A stretch of 64,000 nt of DNA from Pseudomonas poae (GTDB lineage: Bacteria > Pseudomonadota > Gammaproteobacteria > Pseudomonadales > Pseudomonadaceae): contig CP034537.1 in NCBI GenBank assembly GCA_004000515.1, forward strand, positions 2,356,001 through 2,420,000, read 5' to 3'. The position numbers and the translations under genes are program-made. The notes beneath the pieces are model-generated. The model worked only from the letters and a program-made list of their open reading frames with translations, ran no database searches and was not told the origin of the DNA. Numbering within the stretch: position 1 is the first letter of the stretch; each line of letters starts with the position of its first letter. Positions 52,011-63,512 of the stretch are shown piece after piece.

Positions 52011-55000
52011 ATGCAGGATGCGGACTCGTTGAAGCCTGGCTTCATGATTATTCACGGCAATCGCTTGGACGATTTGCGTGAGCTAGCGGTGAGCTGGATG
52101 CAGCGCTACCCGTTGGCCCCGCTGGAAAACGAAGTCGTGCTGGTGCACAGCAATGGCATTGCCCAATGGTTGAAGCTGGCGCTGGCTGAAGATCCTGATA
52201 ACGGTGGCTGCGGTATCGCAGCAGCGTTGGATGTGCAACTTCCTGCGCGTTTTCCTTTGGCAGACCTACAGGTCTGTATTGGGGGCTGAGACGACACCAG
52301 AGTCCTCCCCGCTGGACAAGGCGGCACTGAGTTGGCGACTCATGCGCTTGCTGCCTCAATTACTAAGTAAAACCAATTTCAGCAGTTTGCGGCGATTCCT
52401 TCAGGAGGATGACGATCAGCGCAAACTCTACCAACTCTCCGAGCGGCTGGCGGACCTGTTTGATCAGTATCAGGTCTATCGAGCCGATTGGCTGGAGGAC
52501 TGGGCGGCCGGGCGTGATCAGCTAAAGCAAATCAAAGGCGGTGTGAAACCTTTGGATCCCGACAACCTTTGGCAGGCGGAGCTGTGGCGTGAAGTATTGG
52601 CGGATGTTGGCGAGGGCGCTCTTGAGCAGAGCCGTGCCGGTGTTCACAAGCGTTTTGTCGCACGCCTGCGTGAAGCAGGGCAGGCCCCGGCTGGGTTGCC
52701 TCGGCGTGTGGTGGTGTTCGGTATTTCGTCTATGCCGGCACAGGTTCTCGAAGCTCTGGCCATGCTCTCGCGCTACAGCCAGGTTTTGCTGTGCGTGCAC
52801 AACCCTTGTCGCCACCATTGGGGCGATATCGTCGCTGACAAAGACTTGCTGGGCCATGCCTATCGCCGCCAGCCAAACAGAAGTACTTCTATAGCGGCGA
52901 GCCAACATGGCCAGCCATTGCTCGCCGCTTGGGGTAAGCAAGGTCGCGACCACATCAATTTGCTCGACCACTATGACGAGCCGACGAGTTATCGATACCT
53001 GTTCGAGGGCCTGAACGGCGGACGTATCGATCTGTTCAATGAAGAGCAACCTTCAAGCCTGCTGAGCCAATTGCAAAGCGACATTCTTGAATTGCGTCCT
53101 CTGGCGGAAACCCGCGAAGTATGGGGCCCCGTCGACGTGGCCCTGGATCGCTCGGTGCGCTTCCACGTGGTCCACAGCGCGCAGCGTGAAGTGGAAGTGC
53201 TGCACGATCAGTTGCTCGCCCGCTTCAGTGCCAATCCCCAGCTAAGCCCGCGGGATGTGATTGTGATGGTTCCGGACATTAATGCGTATGCGCCGCATAT
53301 CGAGGCCGTGTTCGGCCAGGTGCCACGTCATGACCCTCGTTATCTGCCGTTTACCTTGGCCGACCAGGGACAGCGTGGGCGCCAGCCATTGCTGATCGCC
53401 CTCGAACACTTGCTCAAACTGCCCCATAGCCGCTTCGCCGTCAGCGATATTCTCGACCTGCTGGATGTGCCGGCGCTGCGGGCGCGCTTCGGCATCAAGG
53501 AAGCGGATGTGCCGATCCTGCAGCGCTGGATCGATGGCGCCGGTGTGCGCTGGGGACTCAATGCGCAACAGCGCGAGAGCCTGGACATGCCCGCAGGCCT
53601 TGAGCAAAACACCTGGCGTTTCGGGATGCGCCGCATGCTGCTGGGCTACGCAGCCGGCCAAGGGCCCGAGCTGAATGGCATCGAGCCTTACGATGAAGTG
53701 TCCGGGCTGGAGGCGGCATTGGCAGGGCCTTTGTTGACCCTGCTCGATCACCTGGAAGTCGCCCGCGAAGATCTGCAGCAGCCAGCGACACCGGTGCTCT
53801 GGGTCGAGCGCCTGCAATCGCTGTTGAAGGTGTTCTTTCGTCCGGTGGGGGATGTCGAAGAATTACTGGTCAACCAGTTGCTCAAACTGCTCGATGACTG
53901 GCTGCGCACCTGTGAGTCCGCGCAATTCAACGAGCCTTTGCCGCTGAGCGTGATGCATGAAACCTGGCTATCCGGCATCGAGGATGGCGGCTTGTCGCAA
54001 CGTTTTCTCGCCGGTGCGGTGAACTTCTGCACGTTGATGCCGATGCGGGCGATCCCTTTCAAAGTAGTGTGCCTGCTGGGCATGAACGATGGCGATTATC
54101 CGCGCCAACAGTCGCCAGTCGATTTCGACCTGATGCGCAACGATTACCGTCCCGGCGATCGCTCGCGCCGCGAGATGACCGCTACCTGTTACTGGAGGCC
54201 TTGTTGTCGGCCCGGGAACAGCTGCATGTCAGTTGGGTTGGCCGCAACATCCGCGACAACAGTGAGCGCGTACCTTCGGTACTGATCGGGCAACTGCGTG
54301 ATCACCTGTCCAGCGGCTGGCGCTTGGCGCAGCCTGGCAAATTGCTGCATGCCTTGACCCAGGAACACCCGCTACAGCCTTTCAGCGCCGCCTACTTTGC
54401 CGACAAGCCGGGGCCGGACGGGCTGTTCACTTACTCTCACGAATGGCGTGAGGTGCATGATTCGCCAGATCAGCAGCCATCGGAAAACCTGTTGCCAGCG
54501 CTCGCCCAAGACACGCCTTTAACCCTGCGCCAACTGGCCGGGTTCGTGCGCGACCCCGTCGGGGCGTTCTTCCAGCAACGGCTCAAGGTCAACTTCGACA
54601 ATGACGAATTGACCAGCCGCGACGACGAAACCTTTCAGCTCGACGGCCTTGAGAACTGGCAGCACCAGGACCGGCTCAGCCAGGCGCTCAAGCGTTGGGT
54701 TGAAGAGGATTATCAGCCTGAAGGCGCCGGGGCTGAGCTTGATCTGCACCTTCAGCGTTTGCAGCGCGAAGGCAAGTTGCCGTTGGGTGGCTTCGGCACG
54801 TTGAGCGCGTCGGCCCTGGCCGAGCCGCTGCCGGATATGCTCGAGCGTTACCACGTGCAGTTGCAGGCGTGGCCGGAGGTCGAGGAGGGCCAAACCGCCG
54901 CAATGATCGCCGCTCATGAATCGGCCCCGGGATTGAGTGACTGGCTGGGCGGTATTCGTCGCAATGCCCAAGGTGAGCGTGCCTACTTGCAGCTGGACAG

Positions 55001-55481
55001 CAAGAAGCTGTGCAACGACGACAGTTGGCGCTGGCACAACCTGGTTCGTCCCTGGGTGCGCCATCTGGCGTTGCAGCTGAGTGAGCCGGGCTGCACCTCG
55101 ATTCTGGTCAGTTTGAATGGGGACGTGGTGTTCCGGCCAATGGCCCCGCAAGAGGCGCAGAAGCAGTTGAAATCGCTGCTCGAGGCCTGGGTGGCGGGCA
55201 TGCGTGAACCGCTGCCGATCGCCTGTAAAAGCGCATTCGCCTGGCTCGAAGAAGCGAAGGCGGGCGGGGAAGACAACGACTCGGCGTCCGAAAAGGCCCG
55301 CGAGACGTTCGAGGGCGGGTACATGCGCTCTGGCGAGGCAGACAGCTCCTTCGCCTTGCGCCGTGCGTACGCGGATTTCGACCAACTGTGCGCCTCCGGT
55401 CATTTCACCTCATGGGCCAAGCGCCTGTATGGCGACCTGTTCAATCATCTTTCTTCGAGCCGCGCAGGGAGCGACCAATGA
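52011..55481 (+). CDS. recC: Exodeoxyribonuclease V subunit gamma RecC (frame broken twice)
   Basis: RecC is the Chi-recognising, DNA-splitting subunit of RecBCD. The N-terminus FMIIHGNRLDDLRELAVSWM and the segments WRLMRLLPQL and LGMNDGDYPRQQSPVDFDLM are characteristic. The T run 52250-52253 has one extra base (expected ARFLWQTYRSVLGAE), and one G is missing near 54173 (expected RSRREDDRYLLLEALLSARE). Corrected length is 1156 residues, close to E. coli RecC (1122). The end overlaps recB by 4 bp (ATGA). Confidence 0.95.
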
Positions 55482-58400
55482 ATCCGCTGAATCTGAACCC
55501 CCTCGACTTTCCTTTGCATGGCAGCCGACTTATCGAAGCGAGTGCCGGTACCGGCAAAACCTTCACCATCGCCTTGTTGTACGTGCGCCTTGTGCTGGGT
55601 CATGGAGGCGAGGCTGCCTTCAAGGATCAGCTGACACCTCCGCAGATTCTGGTCGTAACCTTTACTGATGCCGCGACACAGGAACTGCGCGACCGTATTC
55701 GTGCGCGCTTGACCGAAGCGGCGCTGTGCTTCTTGGAGCCTGATCACGAACACGACAATTTGCTGGAGCAACTGCGTGCCGATTACCCGCCGCAGGATTG
55801 GCCCGATTGCGCGCGCCGGCTGCAACTTGCGGGTGAGTGGATGGATGAAGCAGCGGTCTCGACCATCCATGGCTGGTGCTATCGGATGTTGCGTGAGCAT
55901 GCCTTCGACAGTGGCAGCTTGTTCACCCAGACCCTGGAAACCGACCAGAGCGAGTTGTTGGCCGAGGTGGTCCGGGATTACTGGCGTCGGCATTTCTATG
56001 AACTGCCGGTGCAACAGGTGCGCGCCATTGGCGATTGCTTCAACAGCCCCCAGGACTTGGGACATGCGCTAGGATCGTTGCTGTCACGTCAGGACGCGAC
56101 CTATCAATACAATACTCAGCCCTTGCAAGCTCCAGGCTCTTTGCAGGCGTTACTCAAGGAGCCTGGTGAGTGGTACGAAACCGTCGGCGAACTGGAACGT
56201 AACGCTCGCAATCTTTGGCTCGAACATCAGAATGAGCTCGAGGATCTGTTGCGCAGCATTCGTGCGCAGATGAATGGCAATACCTACAGAAAAATCGATC
56301 AGGATGAGGTCTTCAACGGTCTTTTGAGCAAATTGTCCCAGTGGTCCAAGGGGCAGCCGGCGCCGCATAACGTGCACGCGTTTGGCCAGACAGGCATCAA
56401 GCTCAAGGGCAAGGCTGTTGTGCCTGAGCACCGAGCGTTCCATTCGATCGATCTGTGGATCGAACAGCGTGATGCCAAAGTCGATATCCGCGCACAGCTA
56501 TTGCTGCACGCTCTGCATGAAGTGCGCGAACGCTTCGATGAAGAGAAGCGCCGGCGTGCCGAAATTGGTTTCGACGACCTGCTCAATCGCCTTGACCAGG
56601 CCTTGCAAGGCCCGTCCGGCCCTCGTCTGGCCGATACCATTCGCAAGCAGTACCCGGTCGCCCTGATCGATGAATTCCAGGACACCGACCCGGTTCAATA
56701 CCGGATCTTCGAAACCATTTACCGCATCCCGGACAACCTGGATGACTGCGGCCTGTTCATGATCGGCGACCCGAAACAGGCGATCTATTCCTTCCGTGGC
56801 GCGGACATCTACACTTACCTCCAGGCGCGCGAGGCGACGGCTGGCCGTCATTACACGCTGGGGACCAACTATCGCTCCACCAAGGCGATGGTCGACGCGG
56901 CCAACCACTGCTTCCGGTTCGCTGAAGCCCAGCCTCGCGGCGCATTTCGGTTTGCCACAGAAGACCAGGGCAACCCGGTCCCATTCAACAGCGTCCAGGC
57001 CAATGGGCGTGACGATGTGTTGCAGATCAAAGGGACGGATCAACCGGCCTTGACCTTCTGGCAGTTGGAAACCGAGGGCGTGGTCAATAACGCCACCTAC
57101 TTGCGCAAAGCCGCTGAAGCCTCGGCATCGGCGATTCAGGCCTGGCTTGATCCCGCGGCAACCGAGCGTTCGGGTTTGCTGAAAGAGAATGGTGTATTCG
57201 TCGCCTTGCGGCCCGCCGATATCGCCATTCTGGTACGTAATCGCAAGGAAGCCGAAGCCATCCGCAAGGCCCTAGCGCATCGACAGCTGGCCAGTGTCTA
57301 TCTCTCCGACAGGGACTCGGTCTTCGAAAGCGAAGAGGCCAGAGACCTGTTGTATATCCTGCGAGCGTGCGCTCAACCCACCAGCGACCGGCTGGTGCGT
57401 GCGGCCATGGCGACCCGCAGCGTCGGGCTGACATGGCAGATCCTGGAGCAATTGAATCAGGATGAGTTGTTCTGGGAACAACAGGTTTTGCTGTTCCGCG
57501 ATTTTCGGGTGTTGTGGCAACAACAAGGCGTGCTGCCGATGCTGCGAAAGCTGCTTGCCACGTTCAAGGTGCCGGCCCGTTTACTTCTGGAAGATCAGGG
57601 TGAGCGGCGCTTGACCAACCTATTGCATCTGGCCGAATGGTTGCAACGCAGCGCAGCCGAACTCGATGGCGAGCATGCGTTGATCCGCCACCTGGCCGAG
57701 CAGGTCGATGGCCAGAGCGAAGAAGAAATTCTGCGCCTGGAAAGCGATTCGGACCTGATCAAGGTCATCACCGTGCACAAGTCCAAGGGCCTGGAATACC
57801 CATTGGTGCTGCTGCCGTTTGCCTGTAGCGCCAGGGCGATCGATGGCCGAAGCACAACACCGCCCATGTTCCACGACGACAAGGGTCTGGTGATCGAGCT
57901 GATCAAGGGCGATCTGGCCAAACCGGCACAGGCGCTTGCCAACAATGAGCGCATGGGCGAAGAGATGCGCCTGCTCTACGTTGCCCTGACGCGAGCCCGT
58001 TACGCCACCTGGATCTGTGTGGCGCCTCAGGGGGCCAAGGCTGGAGGAAAATCGACAGATTTGCATAAGGCAGGCCTGGGTTACATGCTGGCTGGCGAGA
58101 AGCCGATAGCCGCGGAGAGTCTGCTCGGCGTGGTCGAGGCACTGGCCAGCGGCTGCCCGGACATTGCGGTGTGCGCAGCGCCAGTACCATCGGACAATGT
58201 CCATACGGCGGCAGCTCCACCGTCGGTGGGGCCAGCCTTGCGCCCCTGCACAAGCTCGCGGCGAACTGGTGGATTGCCAGTTACTCGGCCTTGGCCATTG
58301 CCGACGGCAATGTCCTGCTGGGGGCGGAACCGGGTTTCAGCCTTGAGCCGGCAACTGCGCTGGAGGCCAATTTGCAGGAGGAAGGCGAAGTTGAAGCTTT

Positions 58401-59150
58401 GCCCGCAGGAGTCGGGATTCACGGTTTTCCTCGGGGCGCGGGCCCAGGCACCTTTTGCACGGCTTGTTCGAGTGGGCCGGCCGTGAAGGCTTCGCCAAGG
58501 CCGCCGGCGATCCGCAAACCCTGCACAACACGGTGGCCCGTCGCTGCAATCTGCGCGATTGGGAAAACTGGATCGAGCCACTTTCCGCCTGGTTGGGCAG
58601 CTATCTGGATGCGCCCCTGCGATTCAACGGTACCCAGTGCAAACTCTCGAACCTGAGTACCTATCAGGTGGAGATGGAGTTCTGGTTTTCCAGCCGGTCG
58701 GTGAACGTTCAGCGCCTTGATGCATTAGTGCGCCAATACACGTTGGGTGGTGCACCGCGTCCGGTACTGGCCGCCAACGAGTTGAACGGCATGTTCAAAG
58801 GCTTCATCGACCTGACCTTTGAGCATCAAGGTCGCTACTACGTGGCGGACTACAAATCCAACTGGCTGGGCGGCAACGATCAGGCCTACGACGCCGAGGC
58901 GATGGCCGAGACCATGCTGGACAAGCGTTACGACCTGCAGTTGTGCCTGTACCTGCTGGCCTTGCATCGTCAGCTCAAGCTGCGCCTTGCGGGGTATGAC
59001 TACGAACAGCACATGGGCGGGGCGGTATACCTGTTCGTCCGTGGGCACCAGGCGCCAACCCATGGTGTGCATTTCGAACGACCGCCACGGCAGTTGATTG
59101 AACAACTGGACCAACTCTTCATGGGCCAACACGCGGAGGCCAGCGCATGA
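55478..59150 (+). CDS. recB: Exodeoxyribonuclease V subunit beta RecB (frame broken twice)
   Basis: 3'-5' helicase and nuclease of RecBCD. Walker A is EASAGTGKTF near residue 20, Walker B is LIDEFQDTDPVQY near residue 400, and helicase motif VI is LYVALTRARY. The C-terminal nuclease core is YYVADYKSNWLG, with the catalytic Asp-Tyr-Lys at about 1124. I start at MNPLNLNPLDFPLHGSRLIE, overlapping recC. The G run 58228-58231 lacks one G (expected GASLAPLHKLAANWWIASYS) and the T run 58453-58456 lacks one T (expected GTFLHGLFEWAGREG). Corrected length is 1224 residues. It overlaps recD by 4 bp. Confidence 0.95.
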
Positions 59151-61239
59151 GCCAGACCCTTAAGCAACTGAGCAACAGCCAGCGCAACGTTGATCACCCG
59201 CCGTTGTTCGTTGGCGATGCCGACAGCAGCGAGCTGCTGCATCAACTGGACAATTGGGTGAGCCGCGGCTGGTTGCGCGCACTGGATCGCTCATTCGCCA
59301 CCTTCATACTTGAACAGGATCCCCAGGCTCCGGCCAGTGTGTTACTGGCCGCCGCGATGACCAGTCATCAACTGGGTCGCGGCCATTCCTGCCTGGATCT
59401 GGTCGCTACCTTGCAAGCGCCTGACTTTGTGCTGTCGTTACCTCCTGAAGGGGAGGAGGGCGGCCAATTACCGTCGCAATGGTTGCTGGGCCTGGATGTC
59501 GAGCAATGGCGTCGGGCGTTATGCTTGAGCACTATGGTGGAGGATCGGGACGAGCCGCAGCGATTCCCAGGAGCGGCCGCTGGTGTTGACCGGACAGCGT
59601 CTGTACCTGCGTCGTTACTGGAACTATGAGCGCAGCATTGCCCAGGCGCTGAGCGCCCGTTTGAGCGTGGACGTGGTAACACCGGAAAAACTTTCCGGTC
59701 GGCTCGACGCCTTGTTCCCTGACACCTTCAAAGTCAACGATGAACGTCACAGCGACTGGCAAAATTGCTTGCGCACTGGCGGCGCGAGGCAATTTCAGTG
59801 TGATCACTGGCGGTCCGGGTACAGGCAAGACCACCTCGGTGGTGCGTCTGCTGGGGCTGCTGCAAACCCCCGCCGTAGAGGAAGGAAAACCTCTGAGAAT
59901 TCGTCTCGCCGCACCCACCGGCAAGGCCGCTGCACGCTTGTCAGAATCCATCGGCAAAGCCGTCCGTGAGTTGCCTGTCAGCGCCGCGGTGCAGGAGGCG
60001 ATCCCGACGGATGTTTCCACATTGCACCGTCTGTTGGGCAGTCGACCGGATTCGCGCAACTTCATTCACCACCGCGATAAACCGCTGGAACTGGATGTGT
60101 TGGTGGTCGATGAAGCGTCGATGATTGACCTGGAAATGATGGCTTGCTTGCTCGATGCCTTGCCTCGGCAGGCGCGCTTGATTCTGTTGGGTGACAAGGA
60201 TCAGCTGGCATCGGTGGATGCAGGCTCCGTGTTGGGCGACCTTTGTCGCAACGCTGAAGCCGGCGGCTATAGCGAGCAAACAGTTGCCTGGCTGGAAGCC
60301 CACAGTGGCGAGTCGGTCAGCGCTCCGGGGTTGCAAACGGCAGTCGGTGCTGGCGATCCGCTGGCCCAGCAAACCGTCATGCTGCGCTACTCCCGACGCT
60401 TCGACGCCCAGCAGGGCATTGGGCGTCTGGCCAAGCTGGTCAATGAGAAAAACGCCGCCGAAGCACGAAGCCTGCTTGATCAGCAATTGCCCCAGCTGTT
60501 CAACCTCAAGTTGCGAGGCGAGCATGATGCCGCACTCACCGAGTTGATTATCAACGGCAAAGGTGATGCTCCTGGTTATCGCCATTACCTTGAGCAGCTA
60601 CGAGACCAGCGTCCTGCGAAAGACACTCCCTGGGATAGTTCCCTCTGGGCCGGTTGGGCTGGCAAGGTATTGGGCGCATTTGATGAGTTCCGTCTGCTCT
60701 GTGCGCTGCGTCGCGGGCCTTGGGGTGTCGAGGGACTGAATCAACGAGTGGCCGCCGAACTGCGCCGCTGTGAGTTGTTGTCGGGGGACCAGGGTTGGTA
60801 TGAAGGGCGACCGGTACTTGTCACCCGCAATGATTACAGCCTGAGCTTGATGAATGGTGACATCGGCATTGCTCTCTGGGTACCGGGTCCCTCTGCAGAA
60901 CGGGTTCTACGTGTGGCCTTCCCGCGAAACGATGGCAGCGGCGGCGTACGTTTCGTAATGCCGAGTCGGCTGGTGGAGGTTGAGACCGTTTTCGCCATGA
61001 CGGTGCACAAGTCCCAGGGGTCGGAGTTCAACCATACGGCTCTGGTATTGCCCGATGCGCTGAACCCTGTGCTGACCAAGGAGCTGTTGTACACCGCCAT
61101 CACCCGTGCCAAACACTGGTTCAGTCTGGTTGAAGCCAGCCCGGGGGTGTTTGAAGGGGCGGTGAGTCGCAATGTGCAGCGAACCAGCGGGTTGGCGCTG
61201 CAACTGCAGGATGAATTGGCAAAACTTCAACGCACCTGA
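59147..61239 (+). CDS. recD: Exodeoxyribonuclease V subunit alpha RecD (frame broken twice)
   Basis: 5'-3' helicase of RecBCD. Walker A is GGPGTGKTTSVVRLLG, Walker B is VVDEASMIDLEMM, and the UvrD-like C-terminal motifs MTVHKSQGSEFNHTALVLPD and LLYTAITRAKHW are intact. One slip lies around the G run 59547-59549 (an extra base; expected continuation ERPLVLTGQRLYLRRYWNYE). The second is in the A run 59761-59764 (expected WQKIACALAARGNFS; either two A lost or one gained). Corrected length is about 696-697 residues. It starts by ATGA overlap with recB and overlaps the end of the minus-strand 54-residue gene by 13 bp. Confidence 0.94.
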
Positions 61240-61391
61240 GTGGGGGCGTTCAGGCATTTGTAGCCTGGGTACTGAGCTTCAGCGGTGACCTTTGCCATGG
61301 CAGAGGTCACCGCCTGAACAGTAATGGTGAAGTTGGCCTGGGGGCCTGCGGTAGCGACCACACGTTGCATGAAGGCTTTGTAGGTTTTCAT
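61227..61391 (-). CDS. 54-residue protein of unknown function
   Basis: ATG at 61391 with an AGGAAA site 6 bp upstream opens a short gene, MKTYKAFMQRVVATAGPQAN ... AEAQYPGYKCLNAPTQVR, ending at TGA 61227. The pattern of two beta strands (AFMQRVVAT; FTITVQAV), a helix (SAMAKVTAEAQ) and a final Cys-containing strand looks like a small folded domain, not a random frame. It lies 14 bp after the 227-residue gene on the same strand and overlaps the recD end tail to tail. I do not recognise the family. Confidence 0.62.
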   Translation of the reverse strand: MKTYKAFMQRVVATAGPQANFTITVQAVTSAMAKVTAEAQYPGYKCLNAPTQVR

Positions 61392-61405
61392 GGCGTTTTC
61401 CTCGA

Positions 61406-62089
61406 TTACACTTCTGCGCTGTTGCCACGCTTGCTAGTGATCTTGACCGCCCGTCCGAGCGCGAAGAGCACCATGTCGATGTTCACCACGAATTTTTTCT
61501 CGGCACATTGGCGCTCGCCGAAGTGTTCATTGAGCCAGGTCTTGTAGTGCTCGATCCAGATGACTTCGTTGTCCCAGTTGATCTTCTTGCGGATGGCTGT
61601 CACCGCGTCCGGGTCGGGTGTTTTCGTTTCTTCATGGAGTTTGTAAAGTTGGAAGGCACGAAGGACGTGCTGGTCGACAATCGGCTCCGAAGACTCGGCC
61701 AAGTGCCGACCGAACTGTCTGAACACTTGTCCTGGGCCTTTATTCAGCGATGTCGGCAAGGCATCTTTCGCGCCCTTGATGATGTGCCCCACTTTCTGTA
61801 AATCGCCGTTTTTCCAGGCCAGGGCGTAGAGTAGTTTTTCCAGGGGAGTTTCAAGTCGCCCGCTAAGGTCAGCATGCAGACGCAGATCCTCGTCCACTTT
61901 GTCAGCAAGGCAAGCGATGTCCTGTGCCGACAATTCAAGCTGCAGTTCCGGATACTTGGTGCGGTCCATCTGCTTTTTTTTCAGCAAGGGATCGGTGGCC
62001 ACTATGGTTTTCAAAACGAGCACGGTTTTGGCGTTCAGAACTTTAGTGAACGTGGTTTCCACCAGCGTCATGGCTTCCGTATTTTTCAA
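61406..62089 (-). CDS. Unknown protein downstream of a WYL regulator
   Basis: A 227-residue, mainly helical, charged protein with no signal or membrane segment. Segments such as YALAWKNGDLQKVGHIIKGA, GPGQVFRQFGRHLAESSEPI and VIWIEHYKTWLNEHFGERQC look conserved in design, but I cannot assign a family. The likely start is TTG at 62089, with GAGAG 9 bp upstream; the ATG at 62071 has a poorly spaced site. A perfect inverted repeat lies 45-63 bp upstream of the start. It is probably in one unit with the WYL regulator (97 bp upstream) and the 54-residue gene. Confidence 0.65.
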   Translation of the reverse strand: MKNTEAMTLVETTFTKVLNAKTVLVLKTIVATDPLLKKKQMDRTKYPELQLELSAQDIACLADKVDEDLRLHADLSGRLETPLEKLLYALAWKNGDLQKVGHIIKGAKDALPTSLNKGPGQVFRQFGRHLAESSEPIVDQHVLRAFQLYKLHEETKTPDPDAVTAIRKKINWDNEVIWIEHYKTWLNEHFGERQCAEKKFVVNIDMVLFALGRAVKITSKRGNSAEV

Positions 62090-62133
62090 TGTCGAGTTCT
62101 CTCGTGGGGGCTGATCAAAGCGTAATCACCTTG

Positions 62134-62152
62134 TGCGACAGATCGTGTCGCA
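62134..62152. promoter_or_regulatory. Candidate operator: perfect inverted repeat
   Basis: TGCGACA - GATCG - TGTCGCA is a perfect 7 bp inverted repeat with a 5-base centre, 45-63 bp upstream of the 227-residue gene and just downstream of the WYL regulator gene. WYL-domain regulators bind such palindromes near the genes they control, so this is a plausible operator; a short RNA hairpin is the alternative. Confidence 0.5.
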
Positions 62153-62185
62153 TTGCGTCAGGGACTGGCGTTTCAGGCGCGTGAA

Positions 62186-63061
62186 TCAGTCATACAGCCA
62201 GGGTTTCAACTCCTTCAGGTTCTCCACCACGATCTGTTGCGCCTCAGGTTTCGGGTCCATGTTCTTTGGATCAATTTGATAGCGCTGCAACACGTACTTG
62301 ACCAGCGCCTGGCGGCAGGGAATCTGCAGTCGCCCATCGACCATCCCGAAATCCCCTTCGATTATCGCTTTCTGCATCAGCGTCAGGCGTTCATCGGGCT
62401 TGATGATGACATTGACTTCGCTATTCCATTGGTCGTCGTCCGAGAGGCCATTCTCGGTCTCGCCGTCCATCAGTTCAGGAACCCCACGCAGTCGGCTCAG
62501 TACAAAGTCCCGGTACTCGCGGTTTTTTTCGCAGTAGGCGCGCACATGCCAGCGCATGCCTGTGTAAACCAGCGTATGCGGTGCAATGGTTCGCCCTTCA
62601 GGTTCGGGACTGTTGAGCGAAACGTAGTCGATGTCCAGGCGTAGATGCTCCCGGCAAGCCTTGAGCAGTGGGCGCAGTATCTCGGCCTTGATCGAGCGAT
62701 CAGGCACCTCCAGTACTTTGGTATGGGCGTAGGCCAACGCCAGCCCCTCGACGTGTGGCGCTCGAGCATTGTTCTGGTAAAGCAGGTGCAGGTATGCGCT
62801 GGCGCTGTCGTCGATGAACAGTGGCTTGAACTGTTTACTCGGCACGTACCCCTTGATCTGTCGATCATATGTAAGGTTTTTAGGCGCATGCTCGGTGATG
62901 TAGGTGTTGATGTCCTTGGATGCCTGCTGACGGCTGATGCCGAAACTCTGCGTCAAGTGCACCGTGGTCAGCCGGCCTTCCCACCACGCGACGGTTTCAA
63001 TCAGACGATAGCGAAGGGCGAGGTCCCAACGGACCTGCGCGATGGTTTGCTTGCGTTTCAT
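62186..63061 (-). CDS. WYL-domain transcriptional regulator
   Basis: A 291-residue regulator: an N-terminal winged helix-turn-helix (GRLTTVHLTQSFGISRQQAS), a WYL domain in the middle (HTLVYTGMRWHVRAYCEKNR, then YRDFVLSRLRG) and a C-terminal WCX-like region (NVIIKPDERLTLMQKAIIEG). Size and order match the CapW/BrxR-type repressors that keep CBASS, BREX and other defence loci silent until DNA damage or infection. GGAGG precedes the ATG. It is divergent from the membrane/coiled-coil gene 102 bp away, so it could control both sides. Confidence 0.85.
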   Translation of the reverse strand: MKRKQTIAQVRWDLALRYRLIETVAWWEGRLTTVHLTQSFGISRQQASKDINTYITEHAPKNLTYDRQIKGYVPSKQFKPLFIDDSASAYLHLLYQNNARAPHVEGLALAYAHTKVLEVPDRSIKAEILRPLLKACREHLRLDIDYVSLNSPEPEGRTIAPHTLVYTGMRWHVRAYCEKNREYRDFVLSRLRGVPELMDGETENGLSDDDQWNSEVNVIIKPDERLTLMQKAIIEGDFGMVDGRLQIPCRQALVKYVLQRYQIDPKNMDPKPEAQQIVVENLKELKPWLYD

Positions 63062-63097
63062 GTCGCCTCCATGTGAGTGAATACTTTACCTGTATAA

Positions 63098-63112
63098 GTC
63101 TACATTCTAGAC
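63098..63112. promoter_or_regulatory. Short inverted repeat in the divergent WYL intergenic region
   Basis: GTCTA - CATTC - TAGAC is a perfect 5 bp inverted repeat placed between the WYL regulator start (63061) and the divergent membrane-protein start (63164), next to a TATAAG-like box. It is short enough to occur by chance. Confidence 0.3.
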
Positions 63113-63163
63113 GTGTCGTTTAACACTACATATCGTGACTCTGGCAAGTTTGGAGTTTACGAC

Positions 63164-63439
63164 ATGAGGGACATGTTTATGGATGGTTGGGATTGGATGG
63201 CGTCGGTGGCGATGCTGATGCTGTTGATGATCCTGCTGATGCTTTTGGTGCAGTATCTGCAGACTAACAAAGCCTGGAGATTGCTCGAGCATTGGCATGC
63301 GACCACGAAGGAGCGCCAGCAGCGGCTGAGCTGGCACGCCGAAGAGAATCGCGAGTTGAAATCGGCACTTCGGGCGGAGAAGGCTCATGTGGAGCAGTTG
63401 CAGCGCAAGGTGGAGATTCTGCAGGCTTTACTGCCCTAG
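63164..63439 (+). CDS. Small membrane protein with coiled-coil tail
   Basis: A 91-residue protein starting MRDMFMDGWDWMASVAMLML with GGAG 9 bp upstream. Residues ~12-31 form one Met/Leu-rich membrane helix. The remainder (about 40-88) is a charged heptad-patterned coiled coil (NRELKSALRAEKAHVEQLQR). The frame is also open upstream to a GTG at 63113 without a good ribosome site. It resembles small membrane/coiled-coil components of defence loci in layout only. It precedes the probable HNH gene by 73 bp on the same strand. Confidence 0.62.
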   Translation: MRDMFMDGWDWMASVAMLMLLMILLMLLVQYLQTNKAWRLLEHWHATTKERQQRLSWHAEENRELKSALRAEKAHVEQLQRKVEILQALLP

Positions 63440-63512
63440 GTGTGAGGCACGAGTGCCTTGATTCAAGGTCCTCGTGATTGGCGCCGATACGGTATTAACA
63501 TCAGGAGGGCGC

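Noticed and set aside
51750..52055. 101-codon minus-strand open frame upstream of recC
   Set aside because: Overlaps the recC start and has no ribosome site or recognisable domain.
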